From assembly GCA_030650395.1 (NCBI GenBank), contig JAUSDY010000079.1, positions 1-47,722 on the forward strand: DNA of 47,722 nucleotides, in the 5' to 3' direction. The position numbers and the translations under genes are program-made. Positions 9,749 to 17,397 of the stretch are shown in pieces (the stretch's first letter is position 1; each line of letters opens with the position of its first letter). The stretch comes from Acidobacteriota bacterium (lineage in GTDB: Bacteria; Acidobacteriota; Vicinamibacteria; Vicinamibacterales; UBA2999). Below the pieces are notes generated by a model. That model was given only the letters and a program-made list of their open reading frames with translations, searched no databases and was not told where the DNA came from.

Positions 9749-10747
9749 ATGACTACTCATCTTCGCTACGCCGTGGCGGCCTGCCAGACCGACCTGCCAA
9801 ATCCGATCGAGCGGCGCCAGATGCGCGCCAACACCGATCGCATGCTCAGCATGATCGATTCGGCGGTCGCCGGAAGCGCGCCGTTCCTGCCGGTGCGCCT
9901 GCTGGTGTTCCCGGAGTTCGCTCATGCTGCTCCGGTGTTTGCCACCGTCGGTGAGCTGCTCGAAAAGCTGGCGGTGCCGATCCCCAACGAGCACACCGAT
10001 CTGATCGCCCGCAAGGCAAAGGAGCTTGGCGTTTACGTGCAAAGCGGCTCGATGATCGAGTGCGACGAGAAATATCCGGGCGTCGCGTTCAATACAACGT
10101 GCCTGATCGGTCCTGAGGGCCTGCTCTACAAATACCGCAAGGTGAATCCCTGGATTCCGTACGAAGTGCACGCCAGCCCGCACGATCTGCAGGGCTACGA
10201 CGAGCCGTTGTTCCCGGTAGCCGATACCGAGATCGGCCGCATCGGCTGTGCGATTTGTTACGACTGGCTGTTTCCGGAAGCGATTCGACAGCTCGCCGCC
10301 AACGGCGCAGAGGTGCTGGTGCGGGTGTCGGCCTACATGGATCCATGGGGCGCGACCGAGCCGATGAACTGGTGGACGATCATCAATCGCGCGCGGGCGA
10401 TCGAGAACATCGCCTACGTCGTGGCGGCGAACCAGGGCGTCAGCTTGCGGCACTATCCGCCCTACTCATGGCCGGGTGGATCGCAGGTCGTGGATTTCGA
10501 CGGCCGGATGCTGGCCGAGGCGTCGCCCGGGCCCGGAGAACGAATCGTCGTCGCGCCGATTGACGTCACGGCGTTACGCCACGAGCGGGCCTCGCGGCGC
10601 GGCCATCACATGCTCGCGCACCTGCGCAGCGAGGCGTATCCCGTCTACGCCAGTCATCATTTCCCACCGGATCCGGAGGCTGACCCGGCAGCCGCGTCGT
10701 TCGAACAGAACGTCGCTCGCATCGACGCCGCCAAGCGCCGGCTGTAA
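9749..10747 (+). CDS. Nitrilase-superfamily amidohydrolase
   Basis: A 332-residue cytoplasmic enzyme of the carbon-nitrogen hydrolase superfamily. The catalytic triad is visible: Glu56 in VFPEF, Lys131 in YRKVNPW and Cys170 in GCAICYDWLFPE. Other family landmarks are RARAIENIAYVVAANQG and GGSQVVDFDG. Members hydrolyse amides or nitriles to acids and ammonia; the substrate cannot be told from sequence, though the YRKVNPW form and length are closer to amidases than to true nitrilases. It begins 8 bases after the preceding gene with GAAGAAG upstream, so it belongs to the cytochrome/ASPIC operon as its last gene. It converges with the Rieske pseudogene across a 42-base gap. Confidence 0.85.
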   Translation: MTTHLRYAVAACQTDLPNPIERRQMRANTDRMLSMIDSAVAGSAPFLPVRLLVFPEFAHAAPVFATVGELLEKLAVPIPNEHTDLIARKAKELGVYVQSGSMIECDEKYPGVAFNTTCLIGPEGLLYKYRKVNPWIPYEVHASPHDLQGYDEPLFPVADTEIGRIGCAICYDWLFPEAIRQLAANGAEVLVRVSAYMDPWGATEPMNWWTIINRARAIENIAYVVAANQGVSLRHYPPYSWPGGSQVVDFDGRMLAEASPGPGERIVVAPIDVTALRHERASRRGHHMLAHLRSEAYPVYASHHFPPDPEADPAAASFEQNVARIDAAKRRL

Positions 10748-10753
10748 GCAGCC

Positions 10754-10785
10754 TTGTCCCGCCGAAGCCCCAGGGCGAAGGCGGA
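10754..10785. terminator. Hairpin in convergent gap, family V-like
   Basis: An imperfect palindrome (CCCGCC...GGCGGA around a GAAGCCCCAGGGCGAA core) fills the short gap between the convergent amidohydrolase and Rieske genes. It is like the TCCGCC/GGCGGA elements at 36 and 46.8 kb. No T-run follows, so terminator activity is inferred from position only. Confidence 0.4.
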
Positions 10786-10789
10786 GCGG

Positions 10790-11098
10790 TTAGTCGGTCA
10801 GCTTGACCGCGACCTCGTCGCCTTGCACGCGGATGTCATGGCGCGACACGCCGACCCGCGGGTCCTGCACCATCGTGCCGGTCTTGATTTCATACGACCA
10901 GCCGTGTCACGGGCAGGTCACGACGCCGTTGTCGATGTCGCCCTCGCCCAGCGGCCCGCCGCGATGCAGGCACATGTTGTCGAGCGCGTGGAACTCGTCG
11001 CCGATCCGGAACAGCGCAACGTGGCGGCCGCTGACGACGACCATGGTTCCCGAACCTGGGACGAAGTCAGCGACCTTGCCGACGGCGATGAATTCCAC
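10790..11098 (-). pseudogene. Rieske-type [2Fe-2S] ferredoxin with in-frame TGA in the cluster motif
   Basis: A 102-codon Rieske ferredoxin frame interrupted at codon 64 by TGA (10907-10909). The first cluster half is intact (MCLHRGG, C-x-H). The second reads TCP-stop-HGWSYEIKTG, where the family has C-P-W-H-G-W, so TGG (Trp) has become TGA. Reading continues in frame to TAA with a normal C-terminus (VQGDEVAVKLTD). Such small ferredoxins pass electrons to oxygenases or nitrite reductases. The GTG start is preceded by AAAGGAG and lies about 10 bases after the upstream gene's stop. Either the gene is freshly inactivated, or the base is a sequencing error, or the TGA is recoded. Other genes here use TGA as a normal stop, which argues against a changed code. 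Confidence 0.75.
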
Positions 11099-11108
11099 GC
11101 CGGCTCCT

Positions 11109-12129
11109 TTACTTGTCTTCGCGGAATCCTGCCGGCAGCGCAACGGATGCGGCATCGACATCCGGCGTGAGCTTCAGCACCTCGACGGAGGTCGTCAGGA
11201 TCATGGCGCGTTGGGGTTTTCCGCTGGGTTCGTTCTTCGCCTCCGCCATCTTCTTCAACCCGCCGAGCATGCCGCCGAGGCCTTTCTTCGGCGCTGGCTC
11301 AGCAGCCGCAACCGGTGCCGTCGTGTTCGCAGCGCCAGGCGGCACTGCTTCCATCGTCATCGTCGTCATGATCGCGGTGCCGTCGACTTTGCCGCCTTCG
11401 GCTTTCATTCTGTCGAGCGCCGGCTTGATCTGCGGGTACATCGCCAGGGCCATCGCCATATCCTGCGCTGACGCGCCGGTGACCATCGGGCCGTACAGTT
11501 TTTCCGCGTACTTCATGTCGAATGCCATCAGGTCTTTGGTCGAAGGCGCGTTCGGCGTCAGCCACATGTCGGTGACCATCACCATGCCGCCGCCCTGGTC
11601 GAGCGTCTTGCCTTTTTCACGAACGGTGATGGTGACGATCGCCTGCTTGGTGTCGAAGCCGTTGATCGACTTGGTGGCGCCGGTGTTCTTGACGTCGAAG
11701 TCAACTTCCACTTCCTTCGCGTTCGGGTCCTGTTGTGACGGCTGAGACGGCTCGCCCGGTGCGCTGCGTTGTTCGCGCGCGTTCTTCTCGGCCTCGCGCT
11801 TCGCGTCTTCCATCTGCTTGCGCAGCTCGGCGAAGGTCGTGACCTTGTAGGTCTTCTTCCTGATGTCGAGGTCGTAAATCTTCTCTTCGCTGAGCATCGA
11901 TGATCTGACCGGTCGTGTCAGATATCGTCGCCTTGCGATTACCCTTCACCGCCACGACGGAAGTCACGCCCTCGCGCGCCCCCTTGCCGCCGAACATGTT
12001 GACGAGCTTGCCGATGGCGCCGCCGAGTTGAAACCTGACGCGCTGATCGGTGCGGACGTCGGCGTTGAGATGAGCCGAACTAGCCAGACACGACAACACG
12101 ATAAGTGTAGTGATACGAACGCGATTCAT
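11109..12129 (-). pseudogene. Secreted hypothetical protein, frameshifted
   Basis: Two frames join into one protein of about 339 residues. The first starts at MNRVRITTLIVLSCLASSAH (signal peptide) and runs to TISDTTGQIID; the second continues LSEEKIYDLDIRKKTYKV. One extra base near 11895 separates them: removing it gives GQIID-LSEEKIYDLD without a gap. The second part includes a charged helical segment (ELRKQMEDAKREAEKNAREQ), a beta-rich middle and a low-complexity APKKGLGGMLGGLKK stretch. I do not recognise a named family. It lies upstream of the Rieske gene on the same strand. Two neighbouring genes, each with one point lesion, suggest either local gene decay or local sequence errors. Confidence 0.65.
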
Positions 12130-12139
12130 GGTCCCTCCG

Positions 12140-12212
12140 AAAACTTGAAACTTGGAACTGAAACTTCGAACTGAAACTTCTAACTTTCAACTTTCAACTT
12201 TCAACTCTCAAG
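12140..12212. repeat. Low-complexity inverted repeat (AACTTTC / GAAACTT)
   Basis: An AT-richer stretch of short repeated words, GAAACTT on the left and AACTTTC on the right, which are complementary and could fold back. It fills the gap between two minus-strand genes. Similar wording occurs at 25468-25497. Confidence 0.6.
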
Positions 12213-14036
12213 TTACTTCCGCGCCGCGGGCGTGAGCGTCGTTTCCTTGCGCGCGCCCGCCCGCATATAGACGACCTTAGCCGGCTGGCCAATCTTGAGC
12301 AGCTCGAGCGCATAGGTGTAATCGTAGATATTGGTGATCGACTGGCCGGCGATCTCGACGATCACGTCGCCCTTCGCTAACCCCGCCTGTTCCGCAGGGC
12401 CGCCGCCGATCACGCCGCCCAGCAGCAGGCCTTTCAGATCCGATGCGTAGTCTGGAATCGTGCCCGTAAAGAGCCGCAGGCCCGCGCGGCCGCCGGTGTC
12501 GGTCTTCTGCTCGACCTTGGTGAACTGCGGCACTTGTTCCGCATCCAGCAGCCGCTTGACGATCGCCGTCGCGAACTGCGCGACGCGGTCCAGATCCTCG
12601 TAGTTGATCTTGTCGGAGGTGTCGCTCGGCTTGTGGTACTCCTGGTGCGCGCCGGTGAAGAAGGTGAGGCACGCGACGCTCGCGCTATTGAAGCTGCCGA
12701 CGTCGGTCGGTTGATACGGATCTTCCTGCAGCACCAGATCGAACCCGGCCGCGACGTTAGCCTGCTCGAGCAGCCTCGGCCACATCGCGCTCGTGCCGGT
12801 CGCCTGTACCGTGAGCTTGTTGTCGCTGACGCGGCCCACCATGTCGAAGTTCAGGTACGCCGCCATCTGGTCGAGCGGCACCGGCGGCTTGGTCACAAAC
12901 GCGTTCGAGCCGAGCAGGCCGAGCTCTTCGCCCGACCAGAACGCGAGCAGCAGGTTGCGCTTGCGCGGCTGCGCGCTGAGCGCCTCGCCGATCGCCAGCA
13001 CGGTGGCCGTGCCCGACGCGTTGTCGTCGGCGCCGTGATGGATCTGGTTCGCTTCGTCCTTGCCCGCCAGCGATCCGCCGGTGGTGCCGCGCCCGAGATG
13101 ATCGTAGTGCGCGCCGACCGCGACCCACGGCTTGCTGATGCCGCCGACCGAGCCACTCGCCGGAAGGTAGGCCACAACGTTGTTGCCGGTCTGTTGCTGC
13201 CGAATCACATTCGCGTTCAACGTGACGGTGATATTCGGGATCGCAAAGCCCGCGACGTGCGGATTGCCGCTATCGAGCTCCTTCTGCACCTCTTCGAGCG
13301 ACTTGCCGGCGGCGGTAAAGATCGGCGCGGCCACGGTGCCGCGGATGCTGGCGGCGACCAGGCCCGAGCCCGCGATCGCGGTATCAAAACTCATCGGCAC
13401 GACTTCGCCGGCGTTGGGCGATCGCGGACCGGTGACCACGAGCATGCCCTTCGCGCCTCGTTGGCGCGCCGCCTGCGCCTTGAAGCGAAGGTCGGCATAG
13501 CGGGCAAGAATGGCGCGCGTCTTCTGATCCGCATCCTCGGGGAAGTAACGCAGCACCACGACGATCTTGTCTTTGACGTCGAGCCCGGCGTAGCTGTCGT
13601 AGCCGAAGTTCTGCGCTTCGGGGACGACCAGTCCGTAGCCGGCAAACACCACTGCACCGGTGGCCTGCGCCGTATCGGAAAAAGACAGCGCCAGGATGTT
13701 GGTATTGCCGACGAAGTTCGACGCGTCGCCCTTCTGATGGGCGATGGTGATCTTCGAGCCGCCGTCTTTCGATCCGGCGGTGAACGTGAACGGCACGCGG
13801 AAGTCCGCCATCCCCGGCAGCGGCTTGGCGCCGATGCGCTTCAGCTCGGCGATCAAATAGTCGGCCGCGAGCTTCTCGCCATTCGATCCGGTGAGCCGCC
13901 CCTCGAACTTGTCGGACGCGAGCGTCTGCACGTGCGTCTTGGTGCGTGTCGCGGTCGCTGTCTGGGCGTTCGCCGTCGCGACAACGAGCGATACAGCCGC
14001 GAAGGTAAGCGTGAGCTTCGGAAAAGAGGTCTTCAT
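12213..14036 (-). CDS. Secreted M28 aminopeptidase with PA and PDZ domains
   Basis: A 607-residue zinc peptidase. The signal peptide ends near ATANAQ. Residues about 95-290 form a protease-associated insert and the M28 catalytic fold surrounds it. Zinc and catalytic residues are visible: His310 in GAHYDHLG, Asp337 in GADDNASG, Glu370/Glu371 in SGEELGLLG, Asp398 in NFDMVG and His468 in EYHKPSDT. The C-terminal 90 residues are a PDZ domain (LKGLLLGGVIGGGPAEQAGL, KGDVIVEIAG). It would trim N-terminal residues from peptides in the periplasm or outside the cell. It lies upstream of, and on the same strand as, the frameshifted hypothetical gene, and 54 bases after the TolB-like gene, so it may be co-transcribed with that gene. 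Confidence 0.9.
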   Translation of the reverse strand: MKTSFPKLTLTFAAVSLVVATANAQTATATRTKTHVQTLASDKFEGRLTGSNGEKLAADYLIAELKRIGAKPLPGMADFRVPFTFTAGSKDGGSKITIAHQKGDASNFVGNTNILALSFSDTAQATGAVVFAGYGLVVPEAQNFGYDSYAGLDVKDKIVVVLRYFPEDADQKTRAILARYADLRFKAQAARQRGAKGMLVVTGPRSPNAGEVVPMSFDTAIAGSGLVAASIRGTVAAPIFTAAGKSLEEVQKELDSGNPHVAGFAIPNITVTLNANVIRQQQTGNNVVAYLPASGSVGGISKPWVAVGAHYDHLGRGTTGGSLAGKDEANQIHHGADDNASGTATVLAIGEALSAQPRKRNLLLAFWSGEELGLLGSNAFVTKPPVPLDQMAAYLNFDMVGRVSDNKLTVQATGTSAMWPRLLEQANVAAGFDLVLQEDPYQPTDVGSFNSASVACLTFFTGAHQEYHKPSDTSDKINYEDLDRVAQFATAIVKRLLDAEQVPQFTKVEQKTDTGGRAGLRLFTGTIPDYASDLKGLLLGGVIGGGPAEQAGLAKGDVIVEIAGQSITNIYDYTYALELLKIGQPAKVVYMRAGARKETTLTPAARK

Positions 14037-14090
14037 AAGTCTTTACTTCGTGTTCTTCGTATTCTTCGTAGTGTCGTTATTCGTAATTGG

Positions 14091-15233
14091 TTATTTGTTA
14101 TTAGCTTTTCGAAGCGGCGCAGCTTTAAGCGCTGCCATCGCAGCCTGATGATTCCACTGCGCGAGATAAATCTGTCCGGGCGCGCCCGCGCCACCGGCCC
14201 GGCTCGACGTGAACGCCACCTGCGTGCCGTCCGGTGATGGCACCGGCAAGCCGTCGAAGCCGTCCGAATAGGTGATCCGTACCGGCTCTTTCGTGCCGGC
14301 CTTATCCACCATGAAGACTTCGAAGTTCTCGAAGCCCAGCTTGTTCGACGCAAACACGAAGTAGTCGCCGGACGGATGCTCGTAAGGCGCCCAGCTCATC
14401 GCGCCGAAATCGGTGATCTGCTTCTTGTCGGTGCCATCCGCCTTCATCGTCCAGACGTTCGCGATCAAGCCGTTCTCTTCGAAGTGGCGCCACACGATGC
14501 GGCCGTCCTTCGTGAAGAACGTGCCGCCGTCGTAGCCGTTGTCGGTGGTCAGCCGCTTCTGATCCGAGCCGTCGGCCTTCATGATGTAGACCTCGGCGAA
14601 GTACGACGCGTCGAGCGCCAGTTGCTTCTGCTCGGCGGCAGACAGCGTGCGGTTATACGCATCGCGCATCGACGAGAACACGATCCACTGCCCGTCAGGC
14701 GAGTAGCCGCCCTCGGCGTCGTAGCCCTTCGCCGTGGTCAGCCGCTTCATCGTGCCCGTCTTCTCGCTGAACGCGAAGATGTCCATCTCGGGATCGTAGT
14801 CCCACGCGTAGCGGCGCGCTTGTCCCGACGCGCGAAACGCAAGCTCATCGTCTTGGTACTGCTTCGACTTCGCATCGAGATGCGTCGAGCCGAACATGAT
14901 CTCGTCGCTGCCCGGACGGAAGAACGCGCACGTGGTCTTGCCCATGCCGGGCGAGATGCGCCTGGTCTCGCCGGTCGCGAAATCCAGCACGTAGATTTGG
15001 TAGAACGGGTTGCCGGGCTCGCGCTCGCTCTGAAACACGAGGCGCTTGCCGTCCGGTGCCCAGTAGCCTTCACCCGCGCGCTTGCCTTCGACCGTGAGGC
15101 GCCGAACACGGCTCAGAAAATCACGCTCCGTCGGTGCCGACTGGGTTTGCGCCGCTGATGACGCAGAAAACAACATCAAAGCCACAGATGACGCAGATAA
15201 CGCAGATCTAAATACTCCTGAGGTCTTAAGCAT
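14091..15233 (-). CDS. TolB-like PD40 beta-propeller, secreted
   Basis: A 380-residue exported protein built of WD40-like PD40 blades (GEGYWAPDGKRLVFQS, GGYSPDGQWIVFSS, PSPDGTQVAFTS). This fold resembles the propeller of TolB and of S9 peptidases, but no hydrolase domain follows, so binding or scaffolding is likelier than catalysis. The signal peptide is odd: residues 10-18 (SALSASSVA) are encoded by a copy of a low-complexity repeat at 15181-15205 whose inverted partner lies upstream of the gene. The start at 15233 is chosen because the next ATG would leave too short an export signal. The 54-base spacing to the M28 peptidase suggests one transcript. Confidence 0.8.
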   Translation of the reverse strand: MLKTSGVFRSALSASSVALMLFSASSAAQTQSAPTERDFLSRVRRLTVEGKRAGEGYWAPDGKRLVFQSEREPGNPFYQIYVLDFATGETRRISPGMGKTTCAFFRPGSDEIMFGSTHLDAKSKQYQDDELAFRASGQARRYAWDYDPEMDIFAFSEKTGTMKRLTTAKGYDAEGGYSPDGQWIVFSSMRDAYNRTLSAAEQKQLALDASYFAEVYIMKADGSDQKRLTTDNGYDGGTFFTKDGRIVWRHFEENGLIANVWTMKADGTDKKQITDFGAMSWAPYEHPSGDYFVFASNKLGFENFEVFMVDKAGTKEPVRITYSDGFDGLPVPSPDGTQVAFTSSRAGGAGAPGQIYLAQWNHQAAMAALKAAPLRKANNK

Positions 15234-15271
15234 TTGGTATTTCCCTCTGCGTAATCTGTGTCATCTGTGGC
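15181..15271. repeat. Inverted repeat of ACGCAGAT-type units
   Basis: Bases 15181-15205 and 15247-15271 are inverted copies of a 25-base sequence with two mismatches, made of repeated CTGCGT and ATCTGTG words. The left arm lies in the signal-peptide codons of the TolB-like gene; the right arm is in the divergent gap. Repeats of this wording are common between genes in environmental bacteria. Confidence 0.8.
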
Positions 15272-15393
15272 CCTGGTGAGTTTTCGGCGTTATCTGAGGC
15301 TCGTGTCACCGTCCGTCCCCACAAATGCAATCCCCCATTCTAATGGCGCTGCCTTCGGGGACAAAACGACCAATCCCTGTTCTACGATGGGTC

Positions 15394-16668
15394 ATGCATC
15401 GCGCGGTGATGATGAGCCCATTGGCGTTTGTGGCCCTTTCTGCGGCGCTTCTGGCGGCCCCGGGCGACGTGCGGATGCTCGAAGTCACCGGCGAGGGCGC
15501 GAAATACTGGTCCCGTTGGCGGGGGCCGTCGGGCCAGGGCGACGTGCCGGCGGGGCAGTATGTCGATCGCTGGTCGCCGACGCTGAACGTGCAGTGGAAA
15601 ATCGCGGTGCCCGGGCGCGGCAATTCGTCTCCCATCGTGTGGGGCGATCGCATCTTCCTCACCACCGCGCGCGACAACGGCCGCCGCCTGTCGATGCTCG
15701 CCTTCGCGCGCAAGGACGGCAGCAAGTTGTGGGAGGCCGACGTCCCGTCCGCCGGCACGGAATACGTCCACGAGAAAAACGGTTATGCCTCGGCGACGCC
15801 TGCGACCGACGGCCAGTTCGTCTACGCCTCGTTCGGGCGGCACGGCCTCGCCGCGTTCGACTTCAACGGCAAGCTCGCGTGGCATCGCAAGCTCGCCGTG
15901 ATCGACAACTATCACGGCCCGGCCGGCTCGCCGGTTCTCTACAAGGACCGCATCTTCATTTATCAGGATCAGAACCCGGTGCCCGGTCAAACCGCGTTCG
16001 TCGCCGCGTTCGACAAGAAGACGGGCAACACCGTCTGGAACACGCCGCGGCGCGAGACGATCGGGTGGGGCACGGCCGTCGTGATCAATACGGGCGCGCG
16101 CGACGAGCTCGTGATCAGCAGCCAGCAGCGCGTTGCCGCGTACCACCCTGACACCGGCAAAGAGCTGTGGACCGTTCGCGGCATGACTTACGAAGTGATT
16201 CCCACGCCGGTCGTCGGGCACGGCTTCGTCTTCACCTCGTCTGGGCGCGCCGGCCCGACGCTGGCCATTCGCCCGGGCGGCAGTGGCGATGTCACCGCGA
16301 CCCACGTCGCGTGGAGCTCGCCGAGAGGGTCGCCCTTCGTTCCATCAGCGATTGTCGTCGGCGATCTGCTGTATCTGATCAACGACATGCAGAGCATCCT
16401 CACCGTGGTCGAAGCGACAACCGGAAAGCTCGTCTACCAGAACCGCCTCGGCGTCGCGATGCGCGAGGGGTTTTCGGCGTCGCCGGTCCACGTCAACGGC
16501 AAGGTGTTCTTGACCAATGACGATGGGCAGACGTTTGTGGTGGAGGCGGGGCGGACGTTCAAGCTGCTGCACGTCAACGAGCTCGGCGCGCGCACGCTGG
16601 CATCACCGGCCCTCGTCGACGGCACCTGGTATTGGCGAACGGCCGAGGCGTTACTAGCGATCCGGTGA
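15394..16668 (+). CDS. PQQ-like beta-propeller protein, secreted
   Basis: A 424-residue protein with a signal peptide (MMSPLAFVALSAALLAAPG) and about seven propeller blades of the PQQ-dehydrogenase type, shown by repeated DGKLAWHRKL, KTGNTVWNT, DTGKELWTVRG and TGKLVYQNRL motifs. It begins with WSRWRGPSGQG, the opening typical of secreted PQQ-like proteins in Acidobacteriota and Planctomycetota. No cytochrome or clear cofactor ligands are seen, so it is more likely a BamB-like structural or sensory propeller than a dehydrogenase. The ATG at 15394 is preferred to one 69 bases upstream because it sits next to the signal peptide. It converges with the cupredoxin-like gene. Confidence 0.82.
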   Translation: MHRAVMMSPLAFVALSAALLAAPGDVRMLEVTGEGAKYWSRWRGPSGQGDVPAGQYVDRWSPTLNVQWKIAVPGRGNSSPIVWGDRIFLTTARDNGRRLSMLAFARKDGSKLWEADVPSAGTEYVHEKNGYASATPATDGQFVYASFGRHGLAAFDFNGKLAWHRKLAVIDNYHGPAGSPVLYKDRIFIYQDQNPVPGQTAFVAAFDKKTGNTVWNTPRRETIGWGTAVVINTGARDELVISSQQRVAAYHPDTGKELWTVRGMTYEVIPTPVVGHGFVFTSSGRAGPTLAIRPGGSGDVTATHVAWSSPRGSPFVPSAIVVGDLLYLINDMQSILTVVEATTGKLVYQNRLGVAMREGFSASPVHVNGKVFLTNDDGQTFVVEAGRTFKLLHVNELGARTLASPALVDGTWYWRTAEALLAIR

Positions 16669-16669
16669 T

Positions 16670-16689
16670 CGCGGACCTAAAGGTCCGCG
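16670..16689. terminator. Perfect hairpin filling a convergent gap
   Basis: Eight-base arms (CGCGGACC and GGTCCGCG) around a TAAA loop occupy almost exactly the 21 bases between two convergent stop codons. Position and symmetry suggest a two-way terminator. It shares the general build of the element at 41261-41282. Confidence 0.55.
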
Positions 16690-17397
16690 CTACTGCATAC
16701 GTAATGACAACTCGGTCGGTTTGCCGGCGACCACCGTGACCTTCTGCGGCGCCGACTTCAACGACTCGTGCCAGACGCGAAGCTCGTAGGTCCCGGGCGG
16801 GATATTCTCCAAAGAGAAGCGGCCGTCCGCGCCGGTGATCGCGGCGGCATCGTCGGTCACCACCAGCCAGCCGCGCATCCAGGGATGCGTGTTGCAGCTC
16901 AGGCGCACCGTGCCCGCGCCGCCAATCGGCTTGCTGACGTTGAGGCCGGCGATCGGCAAGGCGACGTTGAAGATCGTCTTGCCATTCTCGAGCTGCGCGT
17001 TGGTGGTGTGCAGGATCGGATCCTTGCTCGTGGTGCGCACGCTCGAATTGGGCCTCGCGATCTGCACGCGAGGCGCAAAGTGGCACTTCTCGTTCAGTAC
17101 CGTCGTCTCGAGCGCTGTCGAGCGCTTGACGCCGGTCAGGATCACAACCGCATTCGCCAGGTGTCCCTGGCCGTCGACGACGATGGCGAGGTCGGGGAGC
17201 TCCTGGCCGCAGATCTTCTGATCGATCGTGACGCGTACGGGCGCAAGCCCCTTCGCGCTCGTCGTGATCGTCCCGGTGATGCTGCCCGCCGCTTGCGCGT
17301 TTCCGTAGGGCACCCCTTCATGGGGTGCCTCGCCAGCCGACGCTAAGGCCGCGCACGCACAGGCTCCAAGTATTCCCAGAGTAAGTAGCCGACCCAT
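16690..17397 (-). CDS. Secreted cupredoxin-like protein with carboxypeptidase-regulatory domain
   Basis: A 235-residue exported protein. After the signal peptide (LLTLGILGACACAALASAG), residues 23-31 (EAPHEGVPY) come from a palindromic element. The middle holds IDQKICGQELPD and VLNEKCHFAPRV, then LSCNTHPWMRGWLVV, a His/Cys motif like the copper site of cupredoxin-fold proteins annotated as methylamine-utilization type. The end (ADGRFSLENIPPGTYELRVWHE) is a carboxypeptidase-regulatory beta-sandwich. A small copper or electron-transfer role beside cytochromes is plausible but inferred. The start overlaps the upstream cytochrome/barrel gene by 55 bases, suggesting coupled translation. A longer upstream frame lies inside that gene and has no signal peptide. 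Confidence 0.7.
   Translation of the reverse strand: MGRLLTLGILGACACAALASAGEAPHEGVPYGNAQAAGSITGTITTSAKGLAPVRVTIDQKICGQELPDLAIVVDGQGHLANAVVILTGVKRSTALETTVLNEKCHFAPRVQIARPNSSVRTTSKDPILHTTNAQLENGKTIFNVALPIAGLNVSKPIGGAGTVRLSCNTHPWMRGWLVVTDDAAAITGADGRFSLENIPPGTYELRVWHESLKSAPQKVTVVAGKPTELSLRMQ
17307..17330 (-). repeat. Palindromic element, family III, just after a signal peptide
   Basis: Arms GGCACCCC (17309-17316) and GGGGTGCC (17322-17329) around a five-base loop, coding for EAPHEGVPY in the cupredoxin-like protein. It matches the element at 22726-22751 in sequence, reading frame and place after the signal peptide. Confidence 0.7.

Noticed and set aside
10877-10909. Selenocysteine insertion at the Rieske TGA
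   Set aside because: The following hairpin is too close to the TGA, lacks a typical loop, and the codon is the one expected to be Trp. A point change or error is simpler. Kept only as a check in the findings.
15394-16668. PQQ-dependent dehydrogenase
   Set aside because: The propeller repeats are present but the usual active-site calcium ligands and disulfide motif of dehydrogenases are not seen, so only a PQQ-like propeller is claimed.
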